A DNA stretch of 64,000 bases, from positions 193,466,052 through 193,530,051 of the forward strand of contig CP136067.1 of the NCBI GenBank assembly GCA_032622095.1, given 5' to 3'. This stretch comes from Siphonodentalium dalli. Lineage: Eukaryota > Mollusca > Scaphopoda > Gadilida > Siphonodentaliidae. The notes beneath the pieces are model-generated. The model saw only the letters and a list, made by a program, of their open reading frames with translations. It made no database searches and was not told the origin of the DNA. Numbering within the stretch: the first letter of the stretch is position 1; each line of letters begins with the position of its first letter. Made by a program: the position numbers and the translations under genes. This document shows positions 28,142 to 38,196 of this stretch, one piece after another.

Positions 28142-29446
28142 ATGGCACAAATGGTAAATGGATCATGCGAATGCAATAAATCGGAACTTGATATAACACA
28201 TGTTCCACCAACGGTGGCTACAATGTCAGAATCGCAGTGGATCGAAAATCATCCTATTGCACCGCTGAATAATTCTGCTCCGATAGAGTTTGTCATACCA
28301 TCTCAAACCGAAAAGTGGACAGATATTAATCAATCTTATCTTTATGTGAAATTCAAAATTACAAAAAAAGATGGAACTAATTTGGTAGCTGCTACGGAAT
28401 TAGCACCTGTTAACAATTTCTTTCATAGCATGTTCAGCAGTATCGATGTTTACTTGAACAACAAATTGATAACTTCGAATTCTGACACTTACCCATACCG
28501 AGCATATTTCGAAAATCTGTTGGGATACTCTCCAGAATATAAAGATAATCAATTAGCAAATTTAGAAATGTGGTATGGCGATACAGCAGAACAATTTGAA
28601 GAGAATACCAAAGGTGGTGCCAATGCTGGATTAACTTCTAGAGAAAGTTTGATCGGTGGTAGTAAAATTGTTGAACTATGTGGACGCTTACACACTGATC
28701 TGTTTCTTCAAGAAAAATATTTACCAAATGGAATTGAAATTCGTATCAGATTAAACAGATCACCATCAAAATTTTGCCTCATTGGCGGCGAGGATGGACA
28801 AATTGTTTTCGAATCAGCAGTGTTCCATGTCAGAACAGTTAGTCTCTTTCCAGCGGTCTCAAATAAATTAAATCAAGAAATTGTCCAGTCAAAAATGAAA
28901 ATACCTATCAGACGAGTAGAAATAAAAACTTTCACAATTAGTACTGGACTTAGATCAAAAATTGAAGACCACTTATTTCAAGGACAATTACCAAAGAGAA
29001 TTTTTATTGCGTTGGTCGAAAATAAAGATATGAATGGAGATTTGGGTACCAATCCATTCCACTTCAAACATTTCAGTTTGAATAAATTGGAAGTTAGTCA
29101 AGACGGTCATACAATACATAACCGTCCATTTGAACCAAACTTCGCAACAAAACAATGTCTCAGATCATATTTATCTTTGTATCAATCTTTAGGAATGGTT
29201 GGTGTTAACAAATCAATTGGCATTAATTTAAACGAATATATGAATGGTTATTGTTTGTGGGGTTTCGACTTGACACCGGACCAAGGAAGCGACGAGGGAC
29301 ATCTACATCCTATAAAGACAGGGAACCTGCGTTTGGAGCTTCAGTTCTTGACAGCTCTCACTACAGCCGTCAACGTTTTGGTGTATGCTGAATTCGACAG
29401 TGAAATAGAGATCACAGCTTTGAGAGAAGTGCTTACTGACTATTAG
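28142..29446 (+). CDS. Major capsid protein (double jelly roll, hexon-like)
   Basis: 434 aa. The N-terminal block with CECNKSELDITHVPP and then QWIENHPIAPLNNSAPIEF is the signature of the Polinton capsid family. Animal-genome homologues of it are often annotated as F54H12.2-like. The pattern NNFFHSMFSSIDVYLNNKLI and DTYPYRAYFENLLGYS follows. The C-terminal part contains NLRLELQFLTAL and YAEFDSEIEI. The length is normal and there are no breaks. It should form trimeric capsomers. Confidence 0.93.
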   Translation: MAQMVNGSCECNKSELDITHVPPTVATMSESQWIENHPIAPLNNSAPIEFVIPSQTEKWTDINQSYLYVKFKITKKDGTNLVAATELAPVNNFFHSMFSSIDVYLNNKLITSNSDTYPYRAYFENLLGYSPEYKDNQLANLEMWYGDTAEQFEENTKGGANAGLTSRESLIGGSKIVELCGRLHTDLFLQEKYLPNGIEIRIRLNRSPSKFCLIGGEDGQIVFESAVFHVRTVSLFPAVSNKLNQEIVQSKMKIPIRRVEIKTFTISTGLRSKIEDHLFQGQLPKRIFIALVENKDMNGDLGTNPFHFKHFSLNKLEVSQDGHTIHNRPFEPNFATKQCLRSYLSLYQSLGMVGVNKSIGINLNEYMNGYCLWGFDLTPDQGSDEGHLHPIKTGNLRLELQFLTALTTAVNVLVYAEFDSEIEITALREVLTDY

Positions 29447-29447
29447 G

Positions 29448-29906
29448 ATGGAGCTCACAACACAGCTATGGAACTACTATGAAGAATACCGACGTTCACA
29501 ACACGTTGCTCCGAGATTAAAACTGATCTTGGACACACTCAACAACGCTACGATTGAAGAACTACAAGAAATTATTCGCAAGGAAGTGTCAGCAAACTGT
29601 GAAGGATGTAAAATAGAACATCCTAGTCAACGTGAACATGTTCTGTGTTTGTTCTCTACAACTGATGATTGGACAAACCAGTTTATCGACTTAGCACTGA
29701 TTAAACTTGACATATACAATGTTATGGAAAGATGGTTCCCGAAGCTGATGGAGTTAAACCCACACTGCAAGGAGAAGTTCGAAGCATACCTTATGTGGGA
29801 TCATCTGAGAAACAGTTTGGAGCTCAACCGCAAAAAAATCGATGCAGAGTGGACTCTGATGTGGTCACAGCGAGTCAAAGAGAATTACAACGATGCAGAC
29901 AGCTGA
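29448..29906 (+). CDS. Conserved Polinton Cys/His protein (152 aa)
   Basis: Starts one base after the capsid stop. The conserved part, CEGCKIEHPSQREHVLC (residues about 51-67), has two Cys, two His and a further Cys in a zinc-binding-like arrangement, within a helical protein. Genes with this C..C..HPSQ..H..C pattern recur next to capsid or protease genes in Polintons. The function is unknown. The last 14 nt overlap the protease start. Confidence 0.7.
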   Translation: MELTTQLWNYYEEYRRSQHVAPRLKLILDTLNNATIEELQEIIRKEVSANCEGCKIEHPSQREHVLCLFSTTDDWTNQFIDLALIKLDIYNVMERWFPKLMELNPHCKEKFEAYLMWDHLRNSLELNRKKIDAEWTLMWSQRVKENYNDADS

Positions 29907-30366
29907 ACTTCAATATATTCTAGACAATTCCTGGTTGCGTAAACTTAACACATATGTTTGTGCTAGAGATCTGTTACCAGAGAAGAAACCACAACATATT
30001 CAAGCATATATTGTGAACACGCACTCATCGGATCAGCCAGGAGAACACTGGACCTTGATGTTATTCAAGGGAAGATCAGCTGTATACTTCGACTCATTTG
30101 GACTACCACCACCGAGACGATATATGTTACCATTCATAAAAAGGAACTCATCAGCATGGACTATGAATACAACACGATATCAACATCGTGCGACAAATGT
30201 GTGTGGATTATATTGTATATTCGCACTCCACCACATGATGAAAGGAAAGAGGATGAAAAGATTATTCAATTCTCGGGATTTCTTCAAGAATGACAGAACA
30301 ATAGTTCGATGGTTTGGAAAGCACTATGGTCGATTATACAGAAAAGCAAATTTGCTGTTGAATTAA
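29893..30366 (+). CDS. Adenovirus-type cysteine protease (C5/Ulp1-like)
   Basis: 157 aa. The catalytic set is visible: H52 in GEHWTLML, D67 in VYFDSFG, Q97 in RYQHRA and nucleophile C104 in NVCGLYC. It is expected to mature capsid and core proteins. The length is close to Polinton proteases and shorter than adenovirus AVP. It begins inside the end of the previous gene (14 nt overlap) and is the last gene before the right terminus. Confidence 0.92.
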   Translation: MQTAELQYILDNSWLRKLNTYVCARDLLPEKKPQHIQAYIVNTHSSDQPGEHWTLMLFKGRSAVYFDSFGLPPPRRYMLPFIKRNSSAWTMNTTRYQHRATNVCGLYCIFALHHMMKGKRMKRLFNSRDFFKNDRTIVRWFGKHYGRLYRKANLLLN

Positions 30367-30753
30367 ACTTCACCAGGACATCGACGGCTGATATACATAC
30401 AACGCAAAGAAGACGACGACCAGATGACAACGAATGTGTCAACAACTCCACAAAAATAGACTCTTTTGTTATTGATTCAGCGTAGGATGTTGTAGGATGT
30501 TGTAGGATGTTCAATTAAGTTTCTTCAAATCTGAGACCTTGTTTTGTACATAAATTATTGTTCTTTGTTAATATTATTGATGTATAATAATATATTATTG
30601 TTCATTGTTCTTGTTCTTGTTTTTGAAAAATAAAATGATAAATTTCAACAAAATCGTTTTCACTGTAGGATCCCCACCAATTGATTCTGTTCGTGTCGAT
30701 GTGTCATCTCTGGTCAGAATTATACAAACTTTAAATTAGTAATGAAAAAAATG
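30367..30753. other. Polinton right non-coding segment with poly(A) signal
   Basis: No gene. It contains a threefold 10 bp repeat GTAGGATGTT at about 30483-30510 and AATAAA at 30629-30634. The AATAAA is probably the shared poly(A) signal of the plus-strand late genes. Confidence 0.6.
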
Positions 30754-31104
30754 TCTAAGTCCATTTTCATTTTTTCGATCAGAAATGTCACATCAATGAC
30801 AGGAACATCTATCCTCAGGCTGGGAACTATGGCCCAGTACCCCCCAGACATGGGCACTATGGCCCAGTACCCCCCAGACATGGGCACTATGGCCCAGTAC
30901 CCCCCAGACATGGGCACTATGGCCCAGTACCCCCCAGACATGGGCACTATGGCCCATGGGCCATAGTGCCCATGTCTGGGGGGTACTGGGCCATAGTGCC
31001 CATGTCTGGGGGGGTACTGGGCCATAGTGCCCATGTCTGGGGGGTACTGGGCCATAGTGCCCATGTCTGGGGGGTACTGGGCCATAGTGCCCACCATTAC
31101 TACT
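30754..31104. repeat. Polinton right terminal inverted repeat
   Basis: Inverted copy of 13437-13790 with the same four-plus-four arrangement of 30 bp units around the palindrome centred at 30956/30957. Ends in CCATTACTACT. Confidence 0.95.
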
Positions 31105-31110
31105 AACACC
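31105..31110. repeat. Polinton target-site duplication, right (AACACC)
   Basis: Identical to 13431-13436. Confidence 0.95.
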
Positions 31111-31178
31111 GGTCAACGGTGTTTGCATTTTTGACTTATTGTTCGTAACAATTAAATCGTGAGGTTTGTTGACAATAG

Positions 31179-31550
31179 CAAAGGTGCTCAATCCGATCGG
31201 ACGCTCCTAAATTACTATTTATTTGGCTTCGGGGGTAAACAATATTTGATTCGAGTCGAGGAACCCACCCATCAAACCTCAGAGTGATCAGATATCGATT
31301 TTTGAAGGGTCTCGGACAAAATTACGGATGAAGATGGATAACTCTAAAATCAAGTGGTAATATGGTCAAATTTCGTGATAAATGTTGATAAATATTTTTT
31401 TTTTTTAAATTTGATACCATAGTTGACAGTGGTTAGCATGATTTTGTTGCAATAAATCGATTCTGATAACTAAAGCGTAATTTGAAGAAATGTTGTTGTT
31501 GTCATATCTTGATGGTATGGGGACCGTCTGATCGGATTAAGTACCATTAA
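31179..31550. repeat. TTAA MITE, family 1, internally deleted copy
   Basis: Begins AGGTGCTCAATCCGATC after a mutated site (GCAA) and ends GATCGGATTAAGTACC before ATTAAT. It is about 365 bp, shorter than other copies. Internal landmarks TTGATTCGAGTCGAGGAACC and GTTGTTGTTGT are present. Confidence 0.75.
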
Positions 31551-31649
31551 TTTGGCCAAATAATTTAGAAATGGCCTAAAAATCGGCCAAAAAAATTTCG
31601 GACCAGCGTTCACGCGGTGTCTGCATTTTAGACTTATTGTTCGTAACAA

Positions 31650-32126
31650 TTAAAGGTACTCAATCCGATAAAACACCTCTCAATTACTATTTCAATGGCT
31701 TCGGGGGTTAAAAATATTTGATTCGAGTCGAGGAAGTCACCATCAAAGCTCAGATTTGTTAGATATCGATTTTAGAAATCTATTATTTTTCATTATCTGG
31801 AATACGATCTGGCCCAGAACTCAGTCAAAATTGCGTTAAAATTACCACTTGATTTTAGAGTTATCCATCCTTGTCTGTTTGAATTGATTTGGAGTACACA
31901 TCCAGAGCAGATTACGGCAGTTATTAGTACTCATCTCGAGTTAATAACAAATTTCAAAAATCAATATCTAATAACTCTGAGCTTTGTTTGATGGGTTCCT
32001 CGACTCGAATCAAATATTTTTTACCCCCAAAGCCAAAGAAATAGTAATATAGGACCCTCTGATCGGATTGTTGTTGTTGGGAATCTGTTGAGATGGGGAC
32101 CCTCTTTACGGATTGAGTACCTTTAA
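31650..32126. repeat. TTAA MITE, family 1, intact copy with paralogous empty site
   Basis: The element is 31654-32122 (469 bp) with TTAA at 31650-31653 and 32123-32126. The uninterrupted sequence CGTAACAATTAAATCGTGAG at 31144-31163 is the empty counterpart of this site and shows directly that TTAA is the target and is duplicated. Confidence 0.92.
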
Positions 32127-32150
32127 ATCGTGAGGTTTGTTGACAATATT

Positions 32151-32582
32151 AACACGGTATAGGGAATCACGTTGTTTTGAGGTTGGTGATTATACCTCGC
32201 ATTCAATATGGCCGAGGCGAATGCAAACGTACAAAAGCATAATATATGAGGAACTGACACAAAACATATCAGTTTGACTGTTACGAGTATAATTATGCTA
32301 GTTTATTATTAAAACAAGTTGATACCTTATTTGTTCGGAAATATTCTGTCTATAACATTCTGACCAAAGTTGCCAGTCGGAGGTTCGTGAACTAGTCCAT
32401 CGATCAGGGAGATCCTTCGACTCACAACTTTGGTGAGAATGTTTGGAGTTTGGACACAAGTGAGGTAGCCTATCAGCTTGTTTGAAAACTAGTATAGCAT
32501 ATTACGTTTTTTCTCGTTTCTGGTCGTGTTTGCGAACTCTTCGGTACTCATCAACTCGAAACCACGTGATTCCCCACCGTGA
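32151..32582. other. Intergenic, nothing recognised
   Basis: Unique AT-rich sequence without gene or repeat signal. Confidence 0.5.
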
Positions 32583-33183
32583 TCAAAGGGGTACTGTACG
32601 CCATTTTCAATAAATTTCCGGTGATAACAACGATCTATTACCGATAATATATAGAAACATAAGTAATTTGAGTCGAAGATGTATTCTGTAAACGCTCAGG
32701 TTAATAGGCTATCTTAAAATTTAATAATTTAAAAGTTAATAATTTCATATAAATTGAATTTATGGCTGGAGCCATAAAATGGCGTAAATTAAAATACGAA
32801 TTTCCTTGTACAAGACGTAATCAAATTATAATTGAGGGATACTGGATTAGTAAACCCATTGCACACACGATCGTTTGAAACATTATGCTGATACGGGGAG
32901 AAAACTCAAGCCACTCACTGACTAGTGACGATACAATAACATAAATGAGTACATGGGACTAGTATGCATATATAATATAACTTTTATTTGATACATTTGG
33001 TTGAAAACTGTACAAAAATTACTCGACAACAACAATTTGTATTTTTGCATTCGGGTAAATTTGCCATCCATAACACTACTTCGTACTCAACAGACTTTCA
33101 AAAAATGGAAAAATTGTTACCTTATTTTCCGACTCAGAGACTATAGAAACCAACAACAACATTTGGGTACAGTATCCCTTTAA
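32583..33183. repeat. TTAA MITE, family 2, long variant (593 bp)
   Basis: Starts AGGGGTACTGTACG after TCAA and ends GGTACAGTATCCCT before TTAA (33180-33183). The ends match the 305-341 bp family 2 copies but the interior is mostly different. A central palindrome TTTATGGCTGGAGCCATAAA lies at about 32760. Confidence 0.7.
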
Positions 33184-33215
33184 CGTCGATGTTACAGTAA
33201 AGGTGCTAAAAATAA

Positions 33216-33590
33216 TTAACCCCTTCTATGCTGTTCTATGCTGCATTGAATCTCCCATTCAGTTATAAAAGTATGCATTGGAATCATGGAATGGTCAATG
33301 GAGGGATGTTACGGTTATATGAGGAGACTACATACAGCCAGACAAAATTATATTACAATTGCAGAAGTATTTATATATATTCAAATGTTGAACTTATTAT
33401 CTGAACATTTCCCAAGGGAACTACTCGTCAATGAGTATTTAGTATAGAAAGGGTTAATTTTTATAACACTCCCATATGGAGCCTCACACAAACACATGCA
33501 GACGACAGTCATTAGTGCATTGTTCTCTCTGTCTGGGGCTCCATAAGGGAACTACTCGTCAATGAGTATTCAGTATAGAAAGGGTTAATT
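33216..33590. repeat. piggyBac-like TTAACCC...GGGTTAA element plus an end fragment
   Basis: TTAACCCCTTCTATGCTG at 33216 faces AGTATAGAAAGGGTTAA ending at 33457. The right-end segment (GGGAACTACTCGTCAATGAG, then AGTATAGAAAGGGTTAA) is repeated at about 33547-33590. Related fragments occur at about 42030-42160 and 44625-44745. No transposase is present. Confidence 0.6.
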
Positions 33591-33774
33591 GCTTTCAATA
33601 TGCGGAATCTGAGCTTTTTTTCAGCTGTCACAATCATGAACGCAGTGAGGAACTTTAACCCGTCGTGTTGGGCTATATATATAAGGATAATTTGTTTGTT
33701 CATATATAGTGGTTTTATTTTGCATAATTATATCTTCGAGAAGAAAAGTATTATTTAAAGATGCATAATCAGAA

Positions 33775-34160
33775 TTTACGCTCCTAAATTACTATTTCTT
33801 TGGCTTCGGGGTAAAACATATTAGAGTCGAGTCGTTGAACCCACCCATCAAAGCTCAGAGTGATCAGATATCGATAATTAAGTTTGTTATTTCTCGAAAT
33901 GTGTACTTATTTGTGGCCCATAAAAAAGTCATCAAACCGACGGTCTGGGACAAAATTGCGGATGAAGATGGATAACTCAAAAATCAAATGGTAATACTGC
34001 CAAATTTCGTGATACTCAATTGATAATACGGCCATATTTCGTTGAACAGCATGTTGATTATTAACACGTTTTGGTAAATTTTATACCATAACATTATTTC
34101 GCTGTAATTAATCGATTCTAATAAAGAAAGCATATTTTGAAGAAATGTTGTTGTTGTAAC
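33775..34160. repeat. TTAA MITE, family 1, degenerate
   Basis: Lacks the terminal AGGTACTC at the left. Contains CTTTGGCTTCGGGGTAAAAC, GATCAGATATCGAT, GATGGATAACTC and GTTGTTGTTGT in the family order. Confidence 0.65.
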
Positions 34161-34279
34161 ATGATAATATATATATCCTTTTATTGCCTCCACTATCGGA
34201 GAGTTACATTTAAATAACATAGTTACAAACAATTATAATACAAAAATGACAGTGGAATGTATGCACATTTAAGGAATAT

Positions 34280-34770
34280 GACAACACAAAATAAAGCGAG
34301 ATTACGCACACAGTTACACGCACACACACTGAGTCTCAGGCACGTGCAACCACCCAGCCGCGCACAGGCGTACACGTAAACACGTCCAGACACGCCTAGG
34401 CTTAGACGATTTTACAGTCAAACATACACGCGAAAGAGACATATATACAGACAAACAGTCACATAAGTATCTAGACAGACATACATGCTGACAGATAAAC
34501 ATGCCGACAGGAAGAAACACGACTGACAGACATGCAGATGCAAGCTGACCGACACGTTCTACACATGCAAGTAAGTTTCATCAAAGATATGGGAATCTAA
34601 GATTTGACAATAGAGTCAGACACACGCGCACCCCCTCACCTAGCATTCAGTCGCACACGAACTCACATACCCTCACACGCACCCTCACACAACCAAATGC
34701 ACACGCACCCTCATTTAAAGATCCACACACATGCACACGACCTCACACAGCATCACACACAGAATAGACA
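34280..34770. repeat. ACAC/CAGACA low-complexity region
   Basis: CA-rich imperfect repeats (ACACGCACACA, GACAGACATAC). The two open frames are compositional. Confidence 0.8.
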
Positions 34771-35792
34771 TCAGTGTATATATATGCAACATTATGTCAA
34801 ATGAACTCATCAAGGTGACATCAAACACAAAGCCGATCAACTCACATGGAAACCGTTAGACGTTGAGCCACTATTATAGACATCAACCCCACTGTCTTTC
34901 ACGAATAATGTTTCCTTCAATTAGAATATGTAGTAGCCAAAAATCCGGATTATTGGGGTTAGTTTTCCATCTGTAACTCAATGACTAAGAGTTTCATATC
35001 GGACCGTAGATACCGTCAAAGGAACAAAAGTGTCAATTGGATTATATTTTATAGTGACTTGATATACGGTTTTAATAACAATCTATGCCATACAATATGA
35101 TTAAAATACTATAATTCATCACGATTTGAAATATATGTGTCTCAGAAGATGACCATAGAGAAATAGAAAACAGCTGAAATCATAGAAAGATATCCCCCAG
35201 TTTTGCTCCCAGAATGCAACATAATTCAAACTAATGATGTATTTTCAATGGAAGGGGGATAACTCTATCTTTAAGATATAGAGTTATTCCCCCTCCATTG
35301 AAAATAATACACAATAAGACGACAAACCGGAAGTCAAAGGTCACCTGACACTATTTCTTGTTATTAAACGAACGTTTAATATCATTATGTATAGAATGGG
35401 TTTATTGAATGGAATAAGGGTAGGATCATGTAATAAATAACAGTTTCTGAATTGTTTCCTTCCAGATAAAATGGTGGGCTTGGGCGATATTTGATTGGTG
35501 GTTTTTCCGGATTGGATTGTGAGCGTCGTCTACATCATCCAGACACGCGCACTACAGAGCTGATCATATCTTACATACAAGTGTTTGATATATTTGACTA
35601 TTGTCGGTTACAGTTCATTCTGCATTATTCAATAAAACCATACAAATATGGATATTACTGGAACCGGCTCATTGACCACATTGTGATGGTTACAGTTATG
35701 CCCTGTGCCAATCTACATCATCTAACCACGCGACAAGCGTGGTTAAATTTTTCATTTGTTTTATAAATATATTTGTCTTTTGTCCGTTACAA
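34771..35792. other. Intergenic with one long hairpin
   Basis: A near-perfect hairpin lies at 35241-35305 (arms about 31 bp, TTTTCAATGGAAGGGGGATA and its complement). The same arms appear inside the family C MITEs at 38402 and 42533-43030. A segment at 35636-35712 (ACCATACAAATATGGATATT, then GAACCGGCTCATTGACCACA) is repeated at 35872-35952. No gene was seen. Confidence 0.55.
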
Positions 35793-36165
35793 TTAACCCT
35801 TTACCCAACAAACCGGCCAAAAACGGCCAAATAAAGCTGCAACAGCCTAAATTATCTTTGGTCTGTCTCAATAAAACCATACAAATATGGATATCATTGG
35901 AACCGGCTCATTGACCACATTGTGATAGTTACAGTTATGCCCTGTGCCAATGCATTCTCTTATATATGCGAGTCGACCATAGGTCGCCTCGCATATATAA
36001 GAGAATGCATTGGCTAAAAAAAAATTCTTACATTCTTTAACAATTTTATAATTTTTAATGTGTTAAGCCAATGCATTCTCTTATATATGCGAGGCGACCT
36101 ATGGTCGACTCGCATATATAAGAGAATGCATTGACACAGGGCCGTTCTGTTGGGTAAAGGGTTAT
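35793..36165. repeat. piggyBac-like MITE (TTAACCCTTTACCC ends) with two nested hairpins
   Basis: The left end TTAACCCTTTACCCAACA and right end TGTTGGGTAAAGGGTTAT are inverted. The interior contains both family B hairpins (35947-36013 and about 36066-36132) in opposite orientation, with a short spacer. CCCTTT after TTAA is the usual look of piggyBac termini. Confidence 0.75.
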
Positions 36166-36918
36166 TGTTGCATTATTCCGAGAAACTGAACATTTACTGT
36201 CCATATTCATTTGTAAATTTGTATTGGATCAGATCTAAATGAATTGTAACCTTCAAATGTCTTGAATAAAAAACATTTCATCCATATCAGAGTATCTTCT
36301 GCGTGGCCAGGACGTGACGATGTGGGGATCGGGCTTTGTAACCCAAACATTTGCCAAATTTGTTGATAGTTGCAAATTGCATGCCTTAGACAACAAGAGT
36401 TGGAAATTACTTAACAAACATTTGTTGAAATTGTTGTAATAGTTTGATTGGCCGAAATCCGAAATGTTCTCGAAATTGGTCCATATCCCATTTTCACGAC
36501 CTCGGGTAGTGACCCCCATGCACCAAGACTCGATGGGTCAAATTGGCCGAATTCCGAAACGTTCTTGAAATTGGTCCATAGCCCATGTTCACCCACTCGG
36601 GGAGTGACCCCTCGAGTGGGGAGTCGGGGTTGGGTTTTATATGGGCAGTTGGGACGGACCCCGGGCCACCCAGCCTTATGGCCAACTTGGCAAAAAGAGA
36701 CATTATTCATTCGAATAAGGAATATGTTCCAAAAGTCACATATTTGCATATAGAGTGACGTCCCTTAGAACGATTGCAAGAGTTTAAAATAAGATCAGAT
36801 TTATTGCTCGAAACACCATAATTAGCAAATTGGTAGTTGCATGCTATCAAAGCTCTATTCGACACTCAGAAATTATATACATATATTATTATATTAGCAA
36901 TTTTAACAAAGAAAGAAA
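36166..36918. other. Intergenic with a 2x tandem duplication
   Basis: A unit of about 93 bp (TTGGCCGAAATCCGAAATGT, then GAAATTGGTCCATA and CTCGGG.AGTGACCCC) occurs at about 36449 and 36542. The overlapping open frames on both strands arise from it. Confidence 0.55.
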
Positions 36919-37267
36919 TTAAAGGGGTACTGTACTCTAAATCCGGCCATTTATGGGACCTATTATACTCAACATAATATATGTAACAAATGAATGAATT
37001 TGAGCCCTGGATCAGTGCTAAATACACTCATGTTCTCTATGAACGTTGTAAACAACATGGTAATTATAATGAAAATGAATTTATGACTCCAGACATAAAT
37101 TCATTTTCATTATAATTACCATGTTGTTTTACATCGTTAATAAAGTAAATGAGTATATTTTGCACTCATTCTTGGATAAAATTCATTCATTTGTTACATA
37201 TATTCTGTTGAGTATAATAGGAGATGGTCCCATAAATGACAGGATTTAGTGTACAGTACCCCTTTAA
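36919..37267. repeat. TTAA MITE, family 2, best palindromic copy
   Basis: The element is 36923-37263 between TTAA at 36919-36922 and 37264-37267. It starts AGGGGTACTGTAC and ends GTACAGTACCCCT. Nearly the whole length folds back, with a central palindrome around TTTATGACTCCAGACATAAA. Confidence 0.88.
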
Positions 37268-38196
37268 GATTTGCATTATCTTGCGATCTCTGTGTAGGAT
37301 ATTGAATGGTTGAACGGTGTATGGTTACAGTGGAGTATATATTGTTTTCCATATTGTCTTCACTGCTAACGTTTGTTGGTGTCCGCCAAAGGCCAAATTG
37401 AAAATGTTCAAACTGCTGTTAGATTATGTGAGATTGACATCTGTGGAAACTTTCTCAATAAAACCAGACGCTCGTCCCTATAGGGATTCCACCTGTTCAT
37501 AACTGAGGTCAGTCCGCGCTAAAAACAACAGTGTCATTTTTAATAACACTTAAAATTTCTAAAAAATCGCCACAAACTTCACCTTTAATAAATGGACCTT
37601 TTGGCAAATGGAGTTTGTGGGAGAATGATTCTTTGAATTTTTTTGCGCATTTTTCTATTAGTTCATTCGACCAGTCATGCACAGCCAAAGGTATTCTAAT
37701 TTTATTTCCACTCGCATCTGTGGGCGGGCGCTGTCATATTATCTACACCATTGTATACATTTCGCACAAGGAACTACTACAGTACTGGTAAGAACTACGA
37801 TTAGCTAGTATAAGTATCAGTCGTAAATTTTTCGGATGATTCAAAAAAGGTATCACAGAATTGACGACCATGCACGAGTCCTCTTGTGAGAAAATAACGC
37901 CGTTCAAACTTCTTTCAACTCGCTTTAAGGTGATATGGTTCTGTTTGCCGTGATAATTTTGTTCTTTATTATGTTGATAGATATTAGGTCATAGTCACTG
38001 GTATGCTTGATGATTCCATGTAAACCTCACGTCACGTCACGTGCCCCTATTCTTGGCTTCTCGAAATCGAAATCATAAAAAACAACGGATATGGCAAAAC
38101 GACAACTGATAGAAAGACCGGATTTAGTGGGGAAAAGATGCAACTCATATAGCAATAGCTTCGAATTTATCAGGATTTTCTTGCATACCGTTATAT
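37268..38196. other. Intergenic, no supported gene
   Basis: Two open frames of 61-86 codons are present without domain features. Confidence 0.5.

Larger units (their letters stand above)
13437..31104. mobile_element. Complete Polinton/Maverick element, 17,668 bp
   Basis: A self-synthesising DNA transposon of viral ancestry (adintovirus-like). It is bounded by AACACC target duplications and by terminal inverted repeats of 354 and 351 bp that begin AGTAGTAATGGTGGGC. It carries the Polinton core set in one plus-strand block: protein-primed PolB, ATPase, integrase, penton-like and double-jelly-roll capsid proteins and adenovirus-type protease. The left end adds two divergent accessory gene pairs and a zinc-knuckle gene. 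All core frames are open, and the ends differ mainly in the length of C/G runs, so the insertion looks recent. Whether it can still move or make particles cannot be told from sequence alone. Confidence 0.95.
31111..32150. repeat. Duplicated host segment broken by MITE insertions
   Basis: The segment right of the Polinton (31111-31178, with TGACTTATTGTTCGTAACAA and then ATCGTGAGGTTTGTTGACAA) recurs at about 31615-31649 and 32127-32147. There it is split by a family 1 MITE. The segment at 31558-31610 matches the left flank of the Polinton (13370-13430). One host sequence therefore exists here twice: once carrying the Polinton, once without it. Confidence 0.75.
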
